The translations under genes were made by a program, and so were the position numbers. A stretch of 64,000 bases of DNA from Algoriphagus ornithinivorans (GTDB taxonomy: Bacteria; Bacteroidota; Bacteroidia; Cytophagales; Cyclobacteriaceae). Every line of letters starts with the position of its first letter. The stretch's first letter is position 1. The notes under the pieces were generated by a model. It was not told the DNA's origin. It worked only from the letters and a program-made list of their open reading frames with translations, and searched no databases. This document shows, one piece after another, positions 16,611 through 27,359 of this stretch. The DNA is taken from positions 62,001-126,000 of the forward strand of contig NZ_FOVW01000002.1 of assembly GCF_900115305.1 (NCBI RefSeq), given 5' to 3'.

Positions 16611-17438
16611 TTATAGCAGACCCAAATTCGCCAGGCATTCCTCACTATATTCCCAAAGAGCTCGGGCATTTTCAGGATCTGAGGAAGCGGAATTAGATGA
16701 TTTAGGCTTCTTTCTGACGTAATAAGCTCCGTTTTTGAGTTCTTTTGAAGGTATTTTTGCTAAAAAAATACTGGTTTGGGCTCCTTTCTTGGCTGAAATA
16801 AAAAATAATTGAGTTGCCCGAATGATCATCTTGCTGATTGGGTCTGTTTCGGATCCGAATGCTGTTTTGACTGCTCCAGGATGTAATGAGAAAGAAGAGA
16901 TGCCTTGCTCACTAAATCTTCGTTTTAATTCTTTGGTGAATAAAATATTATAAAGTTTTGCCTGACAGTATGCTGAGAAGGTATTTCCGGATTTTTTGAG
17001 ACTTGGGTCTTCAGTATTAAAACTTGCGATTCTATGAGCCTCTGAACTCACATTGATAATTTTTGCTTTGCCTTTGAACAGGGCATTTTCTACTAATTTA
17101 AATAGGAAAAAATGCCCCAGATGGTTGACAGCAAAAGTCATATCGAAGCCATCATCTGTCTTTTTTCCAGCAGGAAACATGCCGCCTGCATTATTGATCA
17201 CAACATGGATTTCAGAGTAATTTTCCTTAATATAAGATCCGGCATTTTGAACGGATTTCATGGAAGAAAGATCCATTTCTACCCAGTCTAGCTTTTCGGT
17301 TTTTGGGAATTGACTGGCTAACCTTTGGGCTTTTTCCATATTTCTTACCGGTAAAATAAATCGGTCAAAATGGGGATAAAGTGCTTTTAGAGTTTCTAGT
17401 CCAATTCCGGAAGTGCTGCCTGTCAAAAGTAAATTCAT
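16611..17438 (-). CDS. Short-chain dehydrogenase/reductase
   Basis: This 275-aa SDR has the nucleotide-binding TGSTSGIG near the N-terminus, NNAGG, the Ser of INVSSEAHR and the active-site YCQAK. The sequence around SSEAHR and the loss of SDR-typical C-terminal motifs recall the retinol-dehydrogenase-like/WW-domain oxidoreductase group. The rhodopsin cassette is about 4 kb away, but that alone does not make this a retinal enzyme. Its substrate is unknown. It is separated by 33 bp from the methyltransferase on the same strand. Confidence 0.85.
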   Translation of the reverse strand: MNLLLTGSTSGIGLETLKALYPHFDRFILPVRNMEKAQRLASQFPKTEKLDWVEMDLSSMKSVQNAGSYIKENYSEIHVVINNAGGMFPAGKKTDDGFDMTFAVNHLGHFFLFKLVENALFKGKAKIINVSSEAHRIASFNTEDPSLKKSGNTFSAYCQAKLYNILFTKELKRRFSEQGISSFSLHPGAVKTAFGSETDPISKMIIRATQLFFISAKKGAQTSIFLAKIPSKELKNGAYYVRKKPKSSNSASSDPENARALWEYSEECLANLGLL

Positions 17439-17601
17439 ATAGTATTTTTCTAAGACTACTCAAAAAGTACTCTCTTGGTTTTCAGTTTACTGTAGAGTTG
17501 ATAACATACAAAAATGTTATGCATGCAGAATTTTTGTAATTTTAGCCTTATTTTCCCAATCTAAGCGAATAAATCCTAACTCTATTGAATAGCATTTGGC
17601 T

Positions 17602-18423
17602 ATGTCGAAGAAATTTATTGATATAGAAAAGGCAATTGCCTCCAAAAACCCATCTTTATTGAAATGGATGCCTGGTTTTGTGCTCTCCTACATCAAACGT
17701 GTCACGCATGAGTCATGGATGAATGGAATCATGGACCGCATTGGGCACTTGAAAGGTCTTGATTTTGTCAATGCATTGATCGAGGAGTTTGAGATGGATG
17801 TGGAATTAATAGGAGAGGAAAAAGTACCCAGAGAAGGAGGCGTAATCATCGCTGCGAATCATCCTTTGGGTGGAATGGATGGAATTGCACTGATGTATGC
17901 CTTGGGTAGAATCCGAACTGATATCCGCTTTTTGGTGAATGATCTATTAATGACCTTCGATAATTTCAATCCAATTTTTGTCCCTGTCAATAAGCATGGA
18001 AGGAATTCTCAAGAAACTTTGGATAAAATTGAAGAGGTATATTCCAAAGATTTTGCTGTGCTAATATTTCCGGCAGGATTGGTTTCCAGAAAAATAGACG
18101 GAGAAATAAAGGACTTGCAATGGAAAAAAAGTTTTATTGCCAAGTCAAAAAAATATAAAAAAGATATACTTCTAAGCTTTATTGAGGGGGGAAATTCAAA
18201 ATTCTTTTACAATTTAGCTAACTGGCGAAAGAAACTTGGGATAAAGGCAAATCTGGAGATGTTTTATCTTGCAGATGAAATGTATAAGCAAAGGGGTCAA
18301 AAAGTTAAGATTCGAATTGGTGAAAGAATCAAATATCAAACCTTTACCGATGAGAAATCTGACGCTCAATGGGCTGATCAAATGAAAGAAAAAGTGTATG
18401 AACTCGGATCGAAAAATGCATAA
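17602..18423 (+). CDS. O-acyltransferase, GlsA/OlsA-like (PlsC family)
   Basis: A 273-aa lysophospholipid-type acyltransferase. The catalytic motif is NHPLGGMDG (about residues 86-94) and a second block is IFPAGLVSR. This NHPLGG form is typical of the hemolysin-like acyltransferases that add the second acyl chain in ornithine and glycine lipids. The frame starts with a TTG at 17596; the ATG at 17602 is preferred. Its stop overlaps the start of the GNAT gene, supporting a two-step pathway in which the next protein makes the N-acyl amino acid and this one esterifies it. The lipid headgroup is not visible. Confidence 0.78.
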   Translation: MSKKFIDIEKAIASKNPSLLKWMPGFVLSYIKRVTHESWMNGIMDRIGHLKGLDFVNALIEEFEMDVELIGEEKVPREGGVIIAANHPLGGMDGIALMYALGRIRTDIRFLVNDLLMTFDNFNPIFVPVNKHGRNSQETLDKIEEVYSKDFAVLIFPAGLVSRKIDGEIKDLQWKKSFIAKSKKYKKDILLSFIEGGNSKFFYNLANWRKKLGIKANLEMFYLADEMYKQRGQKVKIRIGERIKYQTFTDEKSDAQWADQMKEKVYELGSKNA

Positions 18424-19387
18424 AGAGGCTGAAATTATTCCTGCAGTGAGCACGGAGTTGATTAAGGCTGAATTAAGGCCTGAAAGATTCATTCGTTACG
18501 CAAACAATGGAAACAATCTGGTTTATTTGGTTAATTACCACAATGCACCAAATGTGGTCCGAGAAATCGGCCGTTTGAGAGAATTGACCTTTAGAGCAGC
18601 AGGAGGAGGAACTGGCCTAGCATTGGATCTTGATGAAAATGATACCTGTGAAAATTGCTATGATCAATTGATTACCTGGAGCCCCGAAGATGAGGAAATT
18701 GTGGCTGGATACCGTTTAATTCATTGTAAAAAAGCCATTAATTCATCTGGGAAAATCAATTTATCCACCACTCACTTATTCGATTTTTCAGAGAAATTTA
18801 TTTCTGACTACTTGCCTTACACTATTGAGTTGGGACGCTCTTTTGTTCAGCCTAAATATCAGCCAAGCATAGATAATAGAAAAGGAATTTTCAGCTTGGA
18901 TAATCTATGGGATGGGCTTGGAGCAGTGGTCTTATTAAATCCAGATGTCAAATATCTATTTGGCAAAGTGACCATGTATCCGCATTACAATAGAGAAGGA
19001 AGAGATCTTTTGCTGAGATTTATGAATCATTATTTCCCAGATAAAGAAAATTTAGTCAGCCCCAAACCTGAGTTAAGACTTACTTATGAAACCGAATTAG
19101 GAACAGGTCCAAATATTTTTGAAGGCCTAGACTATAAAGAGGGCTACAAACTTCTCAATTCCCGGATTAGAAATTACGGAGAAAATATTCCGCCTTTGAT
19201 CAATACTTATATGAATTTGTCTCCTACCATGATGACTTTTGGTACGGCTCTGAATGATGAGTTTGGAGAGGTAGAGGAAACAGGAATTCTAATCACATTA
19301 AAAGATATCTATGATACCAAAAAACATAGACACATGGATACCTTTGAAAGAGACAGAGTTTTAGGAAGTAGAAATGGGCAAATCTAA
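18416..19387 (+). CDS. GNAT N-acyltransferase, GlsB/OlsB-like
   Basis: This 323-aa protein belongs to the GNAT-related family that N-acylates ornithine or glycine to make lyso-aminolipids (OlsB in proteobacteria, GlsB in Bacteroides). The region REIGRLRELTFRAAGGGTG near residue 50, EEIVAGYRLIHC, and TIELGRSFVQPKYQ are recognisable. The frame is open from 18398, but the ATG at 18416 overlaps the acyltransferase stop by 8 bp and gives the family-like start MHKEAEIIPAVS. Pairing with the acyltransferase argues for a phosphorus-free lipid pathway. Confidence 0.78.
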   Translation: MHKEAEIIPAVSTELIKAELRPERFIRYANNGNNLVYLVNYHNAPNVVREIGRLRELTFRAAGGGTGLALDLDENDTCENCYDQLITWSPEDEEIVAGYRLIHCKKAINSSGKINLSTTHLFDFSEKFISDYLPYTIELGRSFVQPKYQPSIDNRKGIFSLDNLWDGLGAVVLLNPDVKYLFGKVTMYPHYNREGRDLLLRFMNHYFPDKENLVSPKPELRLTYETELGTGPNIFEGLDYKEGYKLLNSRIRNYGENIPPLINTYMNLSPTMMTFGTALNDEFGEVEETGILITLKDIYDTKKHRHMDTFERDRVLGSRNGQI

Positions 19388-19748
19388 AAAAACATTAATC
19401 GTAGGTGCTACTCCCAATCCTTCCCGATATGCATTTGTAGCGGCGGGAATGTTTGATGATAGAGATATGGAATTTATCCCCATTGGAATCAAAAAAGGAG
19501 AACTTTTTGGAAAGGAAATTCTGGATTTGAGACAAAAGCCAGCTTTGGAAGATATTGATACGATCACATTATATATTGGTCCGGATCATCAAGAAGAGTG
19601 GATTGATTATTTGCTTTCACTCAATCCAAAGAGAATCATTTTTAATCCAGGAACCGAAAACCCAGAGTTTTTTCAGGCAGCAAAAAAGCAAGGTGTGGAA
19701 GTGACCCCAGCATGTACTTTAGTTATGCTTAGTACTGGTCAGTATTAG
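19374..19748 (+). CDS. CoA-binding domain protein
   Basis: This 124-aa Rossmann-like protein of the CoA-binding (YccU/CoA_binding_2) family has VGATPNPSRYAFVAA at its nucleotide-binding N-terminus and ends with a PACTLVML motif seen in the family. No enzyme activity is established. Its ATG at 19374 overlaps the GNAT stop by 14 bp, so it is the third gene of the acyltransferase operon. Its 3' end overlaps the convergent blh gene by 20 bp. Confidence 0.82.
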   Translation: MGKSKKTLIVGATPNPSRYAFVAAGMFDDRDMEFIPIGIKKGELFGKEILDLRQKPALEDIDTITLYIGPDHQEEWIDYLLSLNPKRIIFNPGTENPEFFQAAKKQGVEVTPACTLVMLSTGQY

Positions 19749-20622
19749 AGATTTTTTTGAAGAAATTATCCATATACAAAATATGTGGAAAGGAAATCAG
19801 GGAGATTAATACGAAAAATAAAAGCAGTAATTCCTGAGATTCTAAAAACCTAAGACCCAAAAATAGGATAAGGCCAATTCCTATGAAACTCAATATTGAG
19901 AAGGGGAGAAGTTGAATTAGAAATTTTTTAAAGCCCCGAAATTTGGGGAATTTTTCCAAAAATCGGTATTCGACCATCATACTCGGAACAGCATGCCAGA
20001 ATCCAAAGTAAATAATAAAGGAAACTAGCAATGGGCTAAAGTATAAAAGTATGGGCAGTACAGTCAGATCAATCAAATCAGCTTTACTGAATCCAATTTT
20101 CAGATATAATTGAGTTGATAAACTGCTGATCAAAAATACGCTTATAATGAGAATTTGATAATCATAGAATCCCTCAACATCTAAAATAGGAGCTAAGATT
20201 GATTGGGTCATTTCAAAATCTCCAAAGAGAATCACAGACAGCATTAACAATCCCCTGCTGCAGTATAACAAAAAGTTTAAAAGTCTATTATTAACAAATT
20301 CCCGCTTAATAAAGTGAGTTTGTCCGAAGTGGTATGCGGACATAAGAAGAAATGCAGAAAGGGCGATTTTGGGTACTATATACCAAATCAAAAGATAAGC
20401 TGCAATCAATGATAAGTAGTTGATTAAAAACCTGATAAGGCTTTTTTGGTTGGTATGAGGATTGGATGTCAAATGGTCTATTGCTCCGTGAGGGATTCCG
20501 GCTGTAAGGAGTATTAGTAGAAAAATCCCATAATCCAAGATAGGAAGGTCAAATGAGAAAAGGGCATATACACAGCCTATCCCCAAGCCCAATATTTTGA
20601 AAATGCCTTCAATGCTTCTCAT
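19729..20622 (-). CDS. blh: Beta-carotene 15,15'-dioxygenase, Brp/Blh family
   Basis: Blh cleaves beta-carotene symmetrically into two retinals, the chromophore of the rhodopsin two genes upstream. This 297-aa membrane protein has multiple hydrophobic helices and the iron-binding His clusters of the family: GIPHGAIDHL, AYHFGQTHF and FWHAVPSMM. Its ATG at 20622 lies inside crtY, whose stop is 14 bp further on, so the two are translationally coupled. The order rhodopsin-crtY-blh on one strand strongly supports the role. Confidence 0.93.
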   Translation of the reverse strand: MRSIEGIFKILGLGIGCVYALFSFDLPILDYGIFLLILLTAGIPHGAIDHLTSNPHTNQKSLIRFLINYLSLIAAYLLIWYIVPKIALSAFLLMSAYHFGQTHFIKREFVNNRLLNFLLYCSRGLLMLSVILFGDFEMTQSILAPILDVEGFYDYQILIISVFLISSLSTQLYLKIGFSKADLIDLTVLPILLYFSPLLVSFIIYFGFWHAVPSMMVEYRFLEKFPKFRGFKKFLIQLLPFSILSFIGIGLILFLGLRFLESQELLLLFFVLISLISFPHILYMDNFFKKISNTDQY

Positions 20623-21751
20623 AATTCATGAGGCTTTTGATGAAAATCGGAAACCTTAGTCGGCTAAGCAATTTAATTTCTTGAAAAAGACTAGTTTCTT
20701 CTCCCAAGAATTTCATGACCAAATCAGTTTCATTCCTTTTAAACAAATCCTCGAAAATTCCTTTGAGTTCATGGGGCCATCTATGGGCGATATTGAGTAG
20801 GATGTTATCATAAAAGCGAAATCTGGCAGGAGACTTTTCGGTTTTAATGTTGTTTTCACCACTCAATAGCTGATTGACAAGTGATTGAGCTCTCTTTTGA
20901 ATGGTGTGGAATGTATAACCTGTAGATGCCTTAGTCCATCCCGCTTTGGTACCGATAGGAATGATCCGTTTTGAAAAATCGGGGGCTTTTATTTGAGTTG
21001 TCATTGGAATAACTCCTTTTTCCTGAAAAGTGATTTCATAAGCTATTCCACTAAATTTTTCCTCCAGATATTCTTTGATTTTTGCGTTTAAGATTTCTTG
21101 ACTTATATCCTGTCGACTGTAGGCGGTATACTCTATCAAGGCTGATTTGGAATGATAGGGTAGAATGTAAAAGAAATCAAATAGACCCTTTTCACTGTGG
21201 GTCCACTCCATCATCGTGAAGGTTGATTTATCAAAAATGTTTTGATCAGTTTCGATTTTCCATCCAGCAAAGATCTGTTTTAGAGCTTTGGAACCTAGGT
21301 GATCCGAATCTGTAAGTCTGGAATCGAAAATATAATTTCCTTGATAGATAGTATCATTTGAGGTGAATACTTCTACTGAATTTTCTTTTTCAATGATTTG
21401 AGTGACAGCATGTTGTTCATGAGTCACGTTGGGGTGAGATTTTAAAAAAGTATAGATGTGTTCAAAAAAATCTCTAGAATTTAAATGGAAATACTGAAGG
21501 TTTTCCATTTGGTGAGTATCCTTATCATAATTGGAACTCAAGCTAAGTTGATTCCAGGAATGGATCGCATTTCTTGGGTGAATTGGTAAAGGCTTTTCAG
21601 CCCAATAGCACCAGGTTTTATCCGGTATTTGACCCATATTTGGGTCTAGAAGTAATATTTTTGAATTTTTTAACGGACTATTGAGTAGGTGATACACCAT
21701 ACTAAGTCCGGCACAACCCGCACCTGCAAATATGAAATCGTAGTGCTTCAT
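20609..21751 (-). CDS. crtY: Lycopene beta-cyclase CrtY
   Basis: This 380-aa flavoprotein closes the beta-ionone rings of lycopene to give beta-carotene, the Blh substrate. The FAD/NAD-binding start is FIFAGAGCAGLS, followed by DKTWCYW; further in, KAGWTKASTGYTFHTI resembles the CrtY family. No crtE, crtB or crtI gene is in the window, so the upstream carotenoid steps must be encoded elsewhere. It lies downstream of the rhodopsin gene, with a hairpin-plus-T-run between, and overlaps blh by 14 bp. Confidence 0.93.
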   Translation of the reverse strand: MKHYDFIFAGAGCAGLSMVYHLLNSPLKNSKILLLDPNMGQIPDKTWCYWAEKPLPIHPRNAIHSWNQLSLSSNYDKDTHQMENLQYFHLNSRDFFEHIYTFLKSHPNVTHEQHAVTQIIEKENSVEVFTSNDTIYQGNYIFDSRLTDSDHLGSKALKQIFAGWKIETDQNIFDKSTFTMMEWTHSEKGLFDFFYILPYHSKSALIEYTAYSRQDISQEILNAKIKEYLEEKFSGIAYEITFQEKGVIPMTTQIKAPDFSKRIIPIGTKAGWTKASTGYTFHTIQKRAQSLVNQLLSGENNIKTEKSPARFRFYDNILLNIAHRWPHELKGIFEDLFKRNETDLVMKFLGEETSLFQEIKLLSRLRFPIFIKSLMNYEKH

Positions 21752-21753
21752 GG

Positions 21754-21783
21754 GAAGAAAAGAGCCGCCCGAGAGGGCGACTC
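21754..21783 (-). terminator. Intrinsic terminator/attenuator after rhodopsin gene
   Basis: On the minus strand GAGTCGCCC-TCTC-GGGCGGCTC forms a 9-bp stem (one U-G pair) with a 4-nt loop at 21762-21783, followed by TTTTCTT. It sits 10 bp after the rhodopsin stop and directly before the crtY start. This predicts that most transcripts end after the rhodopsin gene, while read-through serves crtY and blh. Seen in sequence; the effect is inferred. Confidence 0.8.
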
Positions 21784-21793
21784 TTAATTAGGT

Positions 21794-22543
21794 TTATGCT
21801 GCTGCAGTTTTGTTTTTGGATGATTCGGAAATTGCTACAGAGTAGATTACCAAACCGAAACCGATTTTGTTGATAGCATCAGCCAAGTTGTAGAACAAGT
21901 CGATTGAGCTTACTTCAAATGCACCTGACAACAAGTTTCCTGGCAATACCATATAACCGATTGGATAGATTGACCATCCTAGGGTGATGAAGATTTTCAA
22001 TAGGAACATAGCTCTTCCTAAAGCAGGGCTGTTGGAATCTTTAGCCAATTTCGCTACATCTCCTGCGAATACTTCATATACGATATACAAATAACCTAGG
22101 GTAGATAGGATACCCCACATGATGTTGCTATCGATACCTGAAGTTTCACCGATGTAACCGGTTATTAGCATGAAAAGAGATGCTACGATCAATTTGAAAA
22201 GAGTGGAACCTTTTGCACCAAATGGTTTGGTCAACAAATAGAACTCCACACACATCAAAGGTACTGTCAAAGTCCAGTCAACATAACGGAAAGCTGTTGG
22301 GCTGGAACCAGTTTGTAAATAGAAATCTCTCATGTAGTAATAGTGAACTGCGGCAATACCTGTGATCAGTCCAGATACTAAAAGAGAGGTTTTCCATTTT
22401 CCATCTACAGATCCTCTTTCTACGAAAAAGAAGACTGCAGAAGCGAACATAGCCATATACCCAATGAAGAAGGTAATGGCTACCGGGTCTGAGTTAATGA
22501 TTCGATCTAGTCCTACTAGATCGGCTGCTAAGGTTAGGTTCAT
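21794..22543 (-). CDS. Proteorhodopsin-type light-driven proton pump
   Basis: A 249-aa seven-helix microbial rhodopsin. The retinal Schiff-base lysine is K226 (LADAINKIGFG). In helix C, RYVDWTLTVPLMCVE gives D89, T93 and E100, the D-T-E set of outward proton pumps, and M97 at the spectral-tuning site, as in green-absorbing Bacteroidota rhodopsins. H67 matches the proteorhodopsin His that pairs with the acceptor Asp. G144 (IMWGILST) aligns with xanthorhodopsin Gly156 and green proteorhodopsin Phe152, so a carotenoid antenna could fit. The gene is divergent from gyrB across 348 bp; crtY and blh follow. Confidence 0.96.
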   Translation of the reverse strand: MNLTLAADLVGLDRIINSDPVAITFFIGYMAMFASAVFFFVERGSVDGKWKTSLLVSGLITGIAAVHYYYMRDFYLQTGSSPTAFRYVDWTLTVPLMCVEFYLLTKPFGAKGSTLFKLIVASLFMLITGYIGETSGIDSNIMWGILSTLGYLYIVYEVFAGDVAKLAKDSNSPALGRAMFLLKIFITLGWSIYPIGYMVLPGNLLSGAFEVSSIDLFYNLADAINKIGFGLVIYSVAISESSKNKTAAA

Positions 22544-24850
<2,307 letters not shown>

Positions 24851-24858
24851 TACTTCCC

Positions 24859-24884
24859 AAAGGGGCTTTCGAGCCCCTTTTTTT
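24859..24884 (+). terminator. Terminator of gyrB
   Basis: AAAGGGGCT-TTCG-AGCCCCTTT is a 9-bp stem with a UUCG loop at 24859-24880, followed by a run of T. It lies 9 bp after the gyrB stop. Confidence 0.88.
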
Positions 24885-24928
24885 GGCCAATAAATAAGAT
24901 AAGCTATTCTGGAACAAAATTATCAGGT

Positions 24929-27052
24929 ATGAAACTGGCAGTTGGAGATAAATACGAGTCAATCATCCAAAAAAGTGATTTAGTCAGTAGAGATTTAAGC
25001 TGGCTGAAATTTAATGAACGCGTGCTGGATCAGTCCAAGAAGGAGCACCGTTCAATTTTTGAAAAACTGAAATTTCTGGCAATCACTGCATCTAATCTGG
25101 ATGAGTTTTTTATGATCCGTGTAGGTTCATTGTATAATTACCTGGATTATGATAAAGAGCGGATTGATTACTCCGGCCTTAGAGAAGAGCCTTTCAAAGC
25201 TAAATTAATGAAAGATTGCCAGCAGTTTCATGCAGAGCAGCATCATCATTTTATTGAAAATGTACTTCCTAGATTGGGCGAAGAGGGGATTTCTTTGGTC
25301 AATACTTCCAGACTGACAGCCGATGAACAGGAAAAGGTTCGTCAGTATTTTCAGAAGGCTATTTATCCAATGCTTACGCCTATGGTGTATGACGGGTACA
25401 GAACTTTCCCAATTTTGATGAATAAGCTTCTGATCTTCGGTGTGGTGACAACTAGCCCGGGAGAGAAGAAGGATATGCGCAAACTCAGCTTTGTACAGAT
25501 TCCAGCAAATATCCCTCGTTTTTTTGAAATCGAGCGGGATAACATGTTGCTTTTGATTCCTATTGAAGAGGTAATTCGTGAAAACATCGTTTCGCTTTTT
25601 AGAAATGTAGAAATAGAAGCAGTCAGTCTCTTCAGAATTACCAGAAATGGTGATTTTACTCTGGAAGAAAGTGAAGATATGGACGCTAACTTTCTGGAAG
25701 AAGTGAAGCGGAAGCTGATGGAAAGAAAAACCGGTAGGGTAGTTAGAATTGAAATTGAAGAAGGGTATAGCAAATGGATGCTGAACTCATTATTAGAGAG
25801 ATGGAATCTGAAAAGTGATTCGGTCTTTTTGGTGAAACGATCCAGCATGATTGATTTTACCGGTTTCTGGCAAATCGTTGGAAATAAAAAATTCAGAGAT
25901 AGATTGCCACAAATCCCTGAGCCGGTTAAGCCTCTTTCTTATCGAGATGAAGGGACTGCTGATATTTTTGAGATTTTGAAAGAAAAGGATATCCTGCTTC
26001 ATCACCCGTATAACAATATTGATTCTATTCTGGACCTAATTGAGAAGGCAGCCGATGATCCGGATGTGATGGCTATCAAAATGACCATTTACAGGTTAGC
26101 GAAGGAAAGTAGAATTACCAAAGCTTTGTTAAAGGCTGCTGAAAATGGAAAGCACGTTTCTGTTCTTTTTGAGGTCAAAGCAAGATTTGATGAGGAGAAT
26201 AATATCAGAGAGGCCAAAAAACTTCAAAAGGCTGGATGCTTTGTGATTTATGGCATCACTCATTTAAAAACGCATACCAAACTTCTTTTGATTGTCAGAA
26301 AAGACAGAAATGAGATTACGCGTTTTGTTCACTTAGGCTCAGGTAATTACAATGAGGATACAGCAAGACTATATACAGATATTGGGCTCCTGACTACTAA
26401 TGAGGTTTTGGCAAATGATGTATCAGAATTCTTTAATGTAATAACTGGTCACAGCATGCCTTCTCAATATCAAAATTTGATTACTGCTCCTCGGGACATG
26501 AGAAATCAGCTAATTGAATACATTGAGCAGGAAGCAGAAAATGCAAGAAATGGTCTTCCAAGTGGGATTTTTATCAAAGTCAATTCTTTGGAAGATTCCG
26601 AAATTATTTATGCCTTGTACCGTGCTTCTCAGGCAGGTGTGATTATTAAATTAGTGATTCGGGGAATTTGTTGCCTAAGACCTGGAAGACCTGGACTGAG
26701 TGAAAATATAGAAGTGATTTCTATTGTTGGTGACTTCTTGGAGCATTCCAGGATTTATCATTTCCATAATAATGGCCAAACACGAACTTATGCAGGTAGT
26801 GCTGATATGATGGTTAGAAGTTTTGACAAAAGACTGGAGTCTTTGTTCAAGGTAGAATCTCCATTATTGGAAAAGCAGTTGATGAATATCTTAGCTTTTA
26901 ATCTTCGGGATAATTTCAATTCATACGTGATGCAAGAGGATGGGACTTATCTGGCTAAGGAGCCGGAAAATGGGGACGAAGTTTTCAATGTTCACAAAGA
27001 ATTTTTCAATCTGGACCCTGATAAGGTAATGCAGGTCAGATTAATAGATTAA
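24929..27052 (+). CDS. ppk1: Polyphosphate kinase 1
   Basis: PPK1 makes inorganic polyphosphate from ATP reversibly. At 707 aa it has the normal length: an N-terminal domain with SRDLSWLKFNERVL, head, and two phospholipase-D-like C-terminal domains. The catalytic His is about residue 468 in RFVHLGSGNYNEDTARLY; a second conserved His lies in HFHNNGQTRTYAGSAD. Alone between two terminators, so it is probably a single-gene unit. Confidence 0.95.
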   Translation: MKLAVGDKYESIIQKSDLVSRDLSWLKFNERVLDQSKKEHRSIFEKLKFLAITASNLDEFFMIRVGSLYNYLDYDKERIDYSGLREEPFKAKLMKDCQQFHAEQHHHFIENVLPRLGEEGISLVNTSRLTADEQEKVRQYFQKAIYPMLTPMVYDGYRTFPILMNKLLIFGVVTTSPGEKKDMRKLSFVQIPANIPRFFEIERDNMLLLIPIEEVIRENIVSLFRNVEIEAVSLFRITRNGDFTLEESEDMDANFLEEVKRKLMERKTGRVVRIEIEEGYSKWMLNSLLERWNLKSDSVFLVKRSSMIDFTGFWQIVGNKKFRDRLPQIPEPVKPLSYRDEGTADIFEILKEKDILLHHPYNNIDSILDLIEKAADDPDVMAIKMTIYRLAKESRITKALLKAAENGKHVSVLFEVKARFDEENNIREAKKLQKAGCFVIYGITHLKTHTKLLLIVRKDRNEITRFVHLGSGNYNEDTARLYTDIGLLTTNEVLANDVSEFFNVITGHSMPSQYQNLITAPRDMRNQLIEYIEQEAENARNGLPSGIFIKVNSLEDSEIIYALYRASQAGVIIKLVIRGICCLRPGRPGLSENIEVISIVGDFLEHSRIYHFHNNGQTRTYAGSADMMVRSFDKRLESLFKVESPLLEKQLMNILAFNLRDNFNSYVMQEDGTYLAKEPENGDEVFNVHKEFFNLDPDKVMQVRLID

Positions 27053-27053
27053 T

Positions 27054-27081
27054 AAAAAAAGCGCCGAGAGGCGCTTTTTTT
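27054..27081. terminator. Bidirectional terminator (ppk1 / small membrane protein)
   Basis: A7-GCGCC-GAGA-GGCGC-T7 at 27054-27081 is nearly symmetric, so it can stop transcription of ppk1 from the left and of the convergent small membrane gene from the right. Confidence 0.85.
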
Positions 27082-27292
27082 ATTTCTTTTTACTTGCAAC
27101 AGCCAATAGAACAATTCCTGCTGCCACCACAATTCCTCCGGCATATTGAGGCCAATCCAGCTTATTTTCTTTGTCAGCTGTGACTTCTAATGGCCCCGCA
27201 TCTATGACTTTTTCTTTGGTAGTGAAACTGATACTACCACTAAAAAGCATAAAAATGCCTGCAATAATTAAAATAATTCCGAAAATTTTCAT
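27080..27292 (-). CDS. Small membrane protein, two-helix
   Basis: This 70-aa protein has two hydrophobic helices (about residues 2-20 and 46-64) around a polar middle and a basic KKK tail. It resembles the short DUF3185-like proteins, but I would not assign a family. A longer frame starts at a TTG (27316); the ATG at 27292 gives MKIFGIILIIAG, a better start. Its 3' end lies in the bidirectional terminator. Function unknown. Confidence 0.55.
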   Translation of the reverse strand: MKIFGIILIIAGIFMLFSGSISFTTKEKVIDAGPLEVTADKENKLDWPQYAGGIVVAAGIVLLAVASKKK

Positions 27293-27359
27293 TGGAAGAG
27301 GGTTTGAATGGAACAAAAACGAGTATAAAGGTTGGTTTTATTGGTGATTTATCCAATTA

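Noticed and set aside
16611..17438. A retinol dehydrogenase partner of the rhodopsin cassette
   Set aside because: The SDR lies outside the cassette with unrelated genes between; the sequence alone does not show the substrate.
21794..22543. Sodium- or chloride-pumping rhodopsin
   Set aside because: NDQ or NTQ motifs are absent; the visible D89/T93/E100 set is that of proton pumps.
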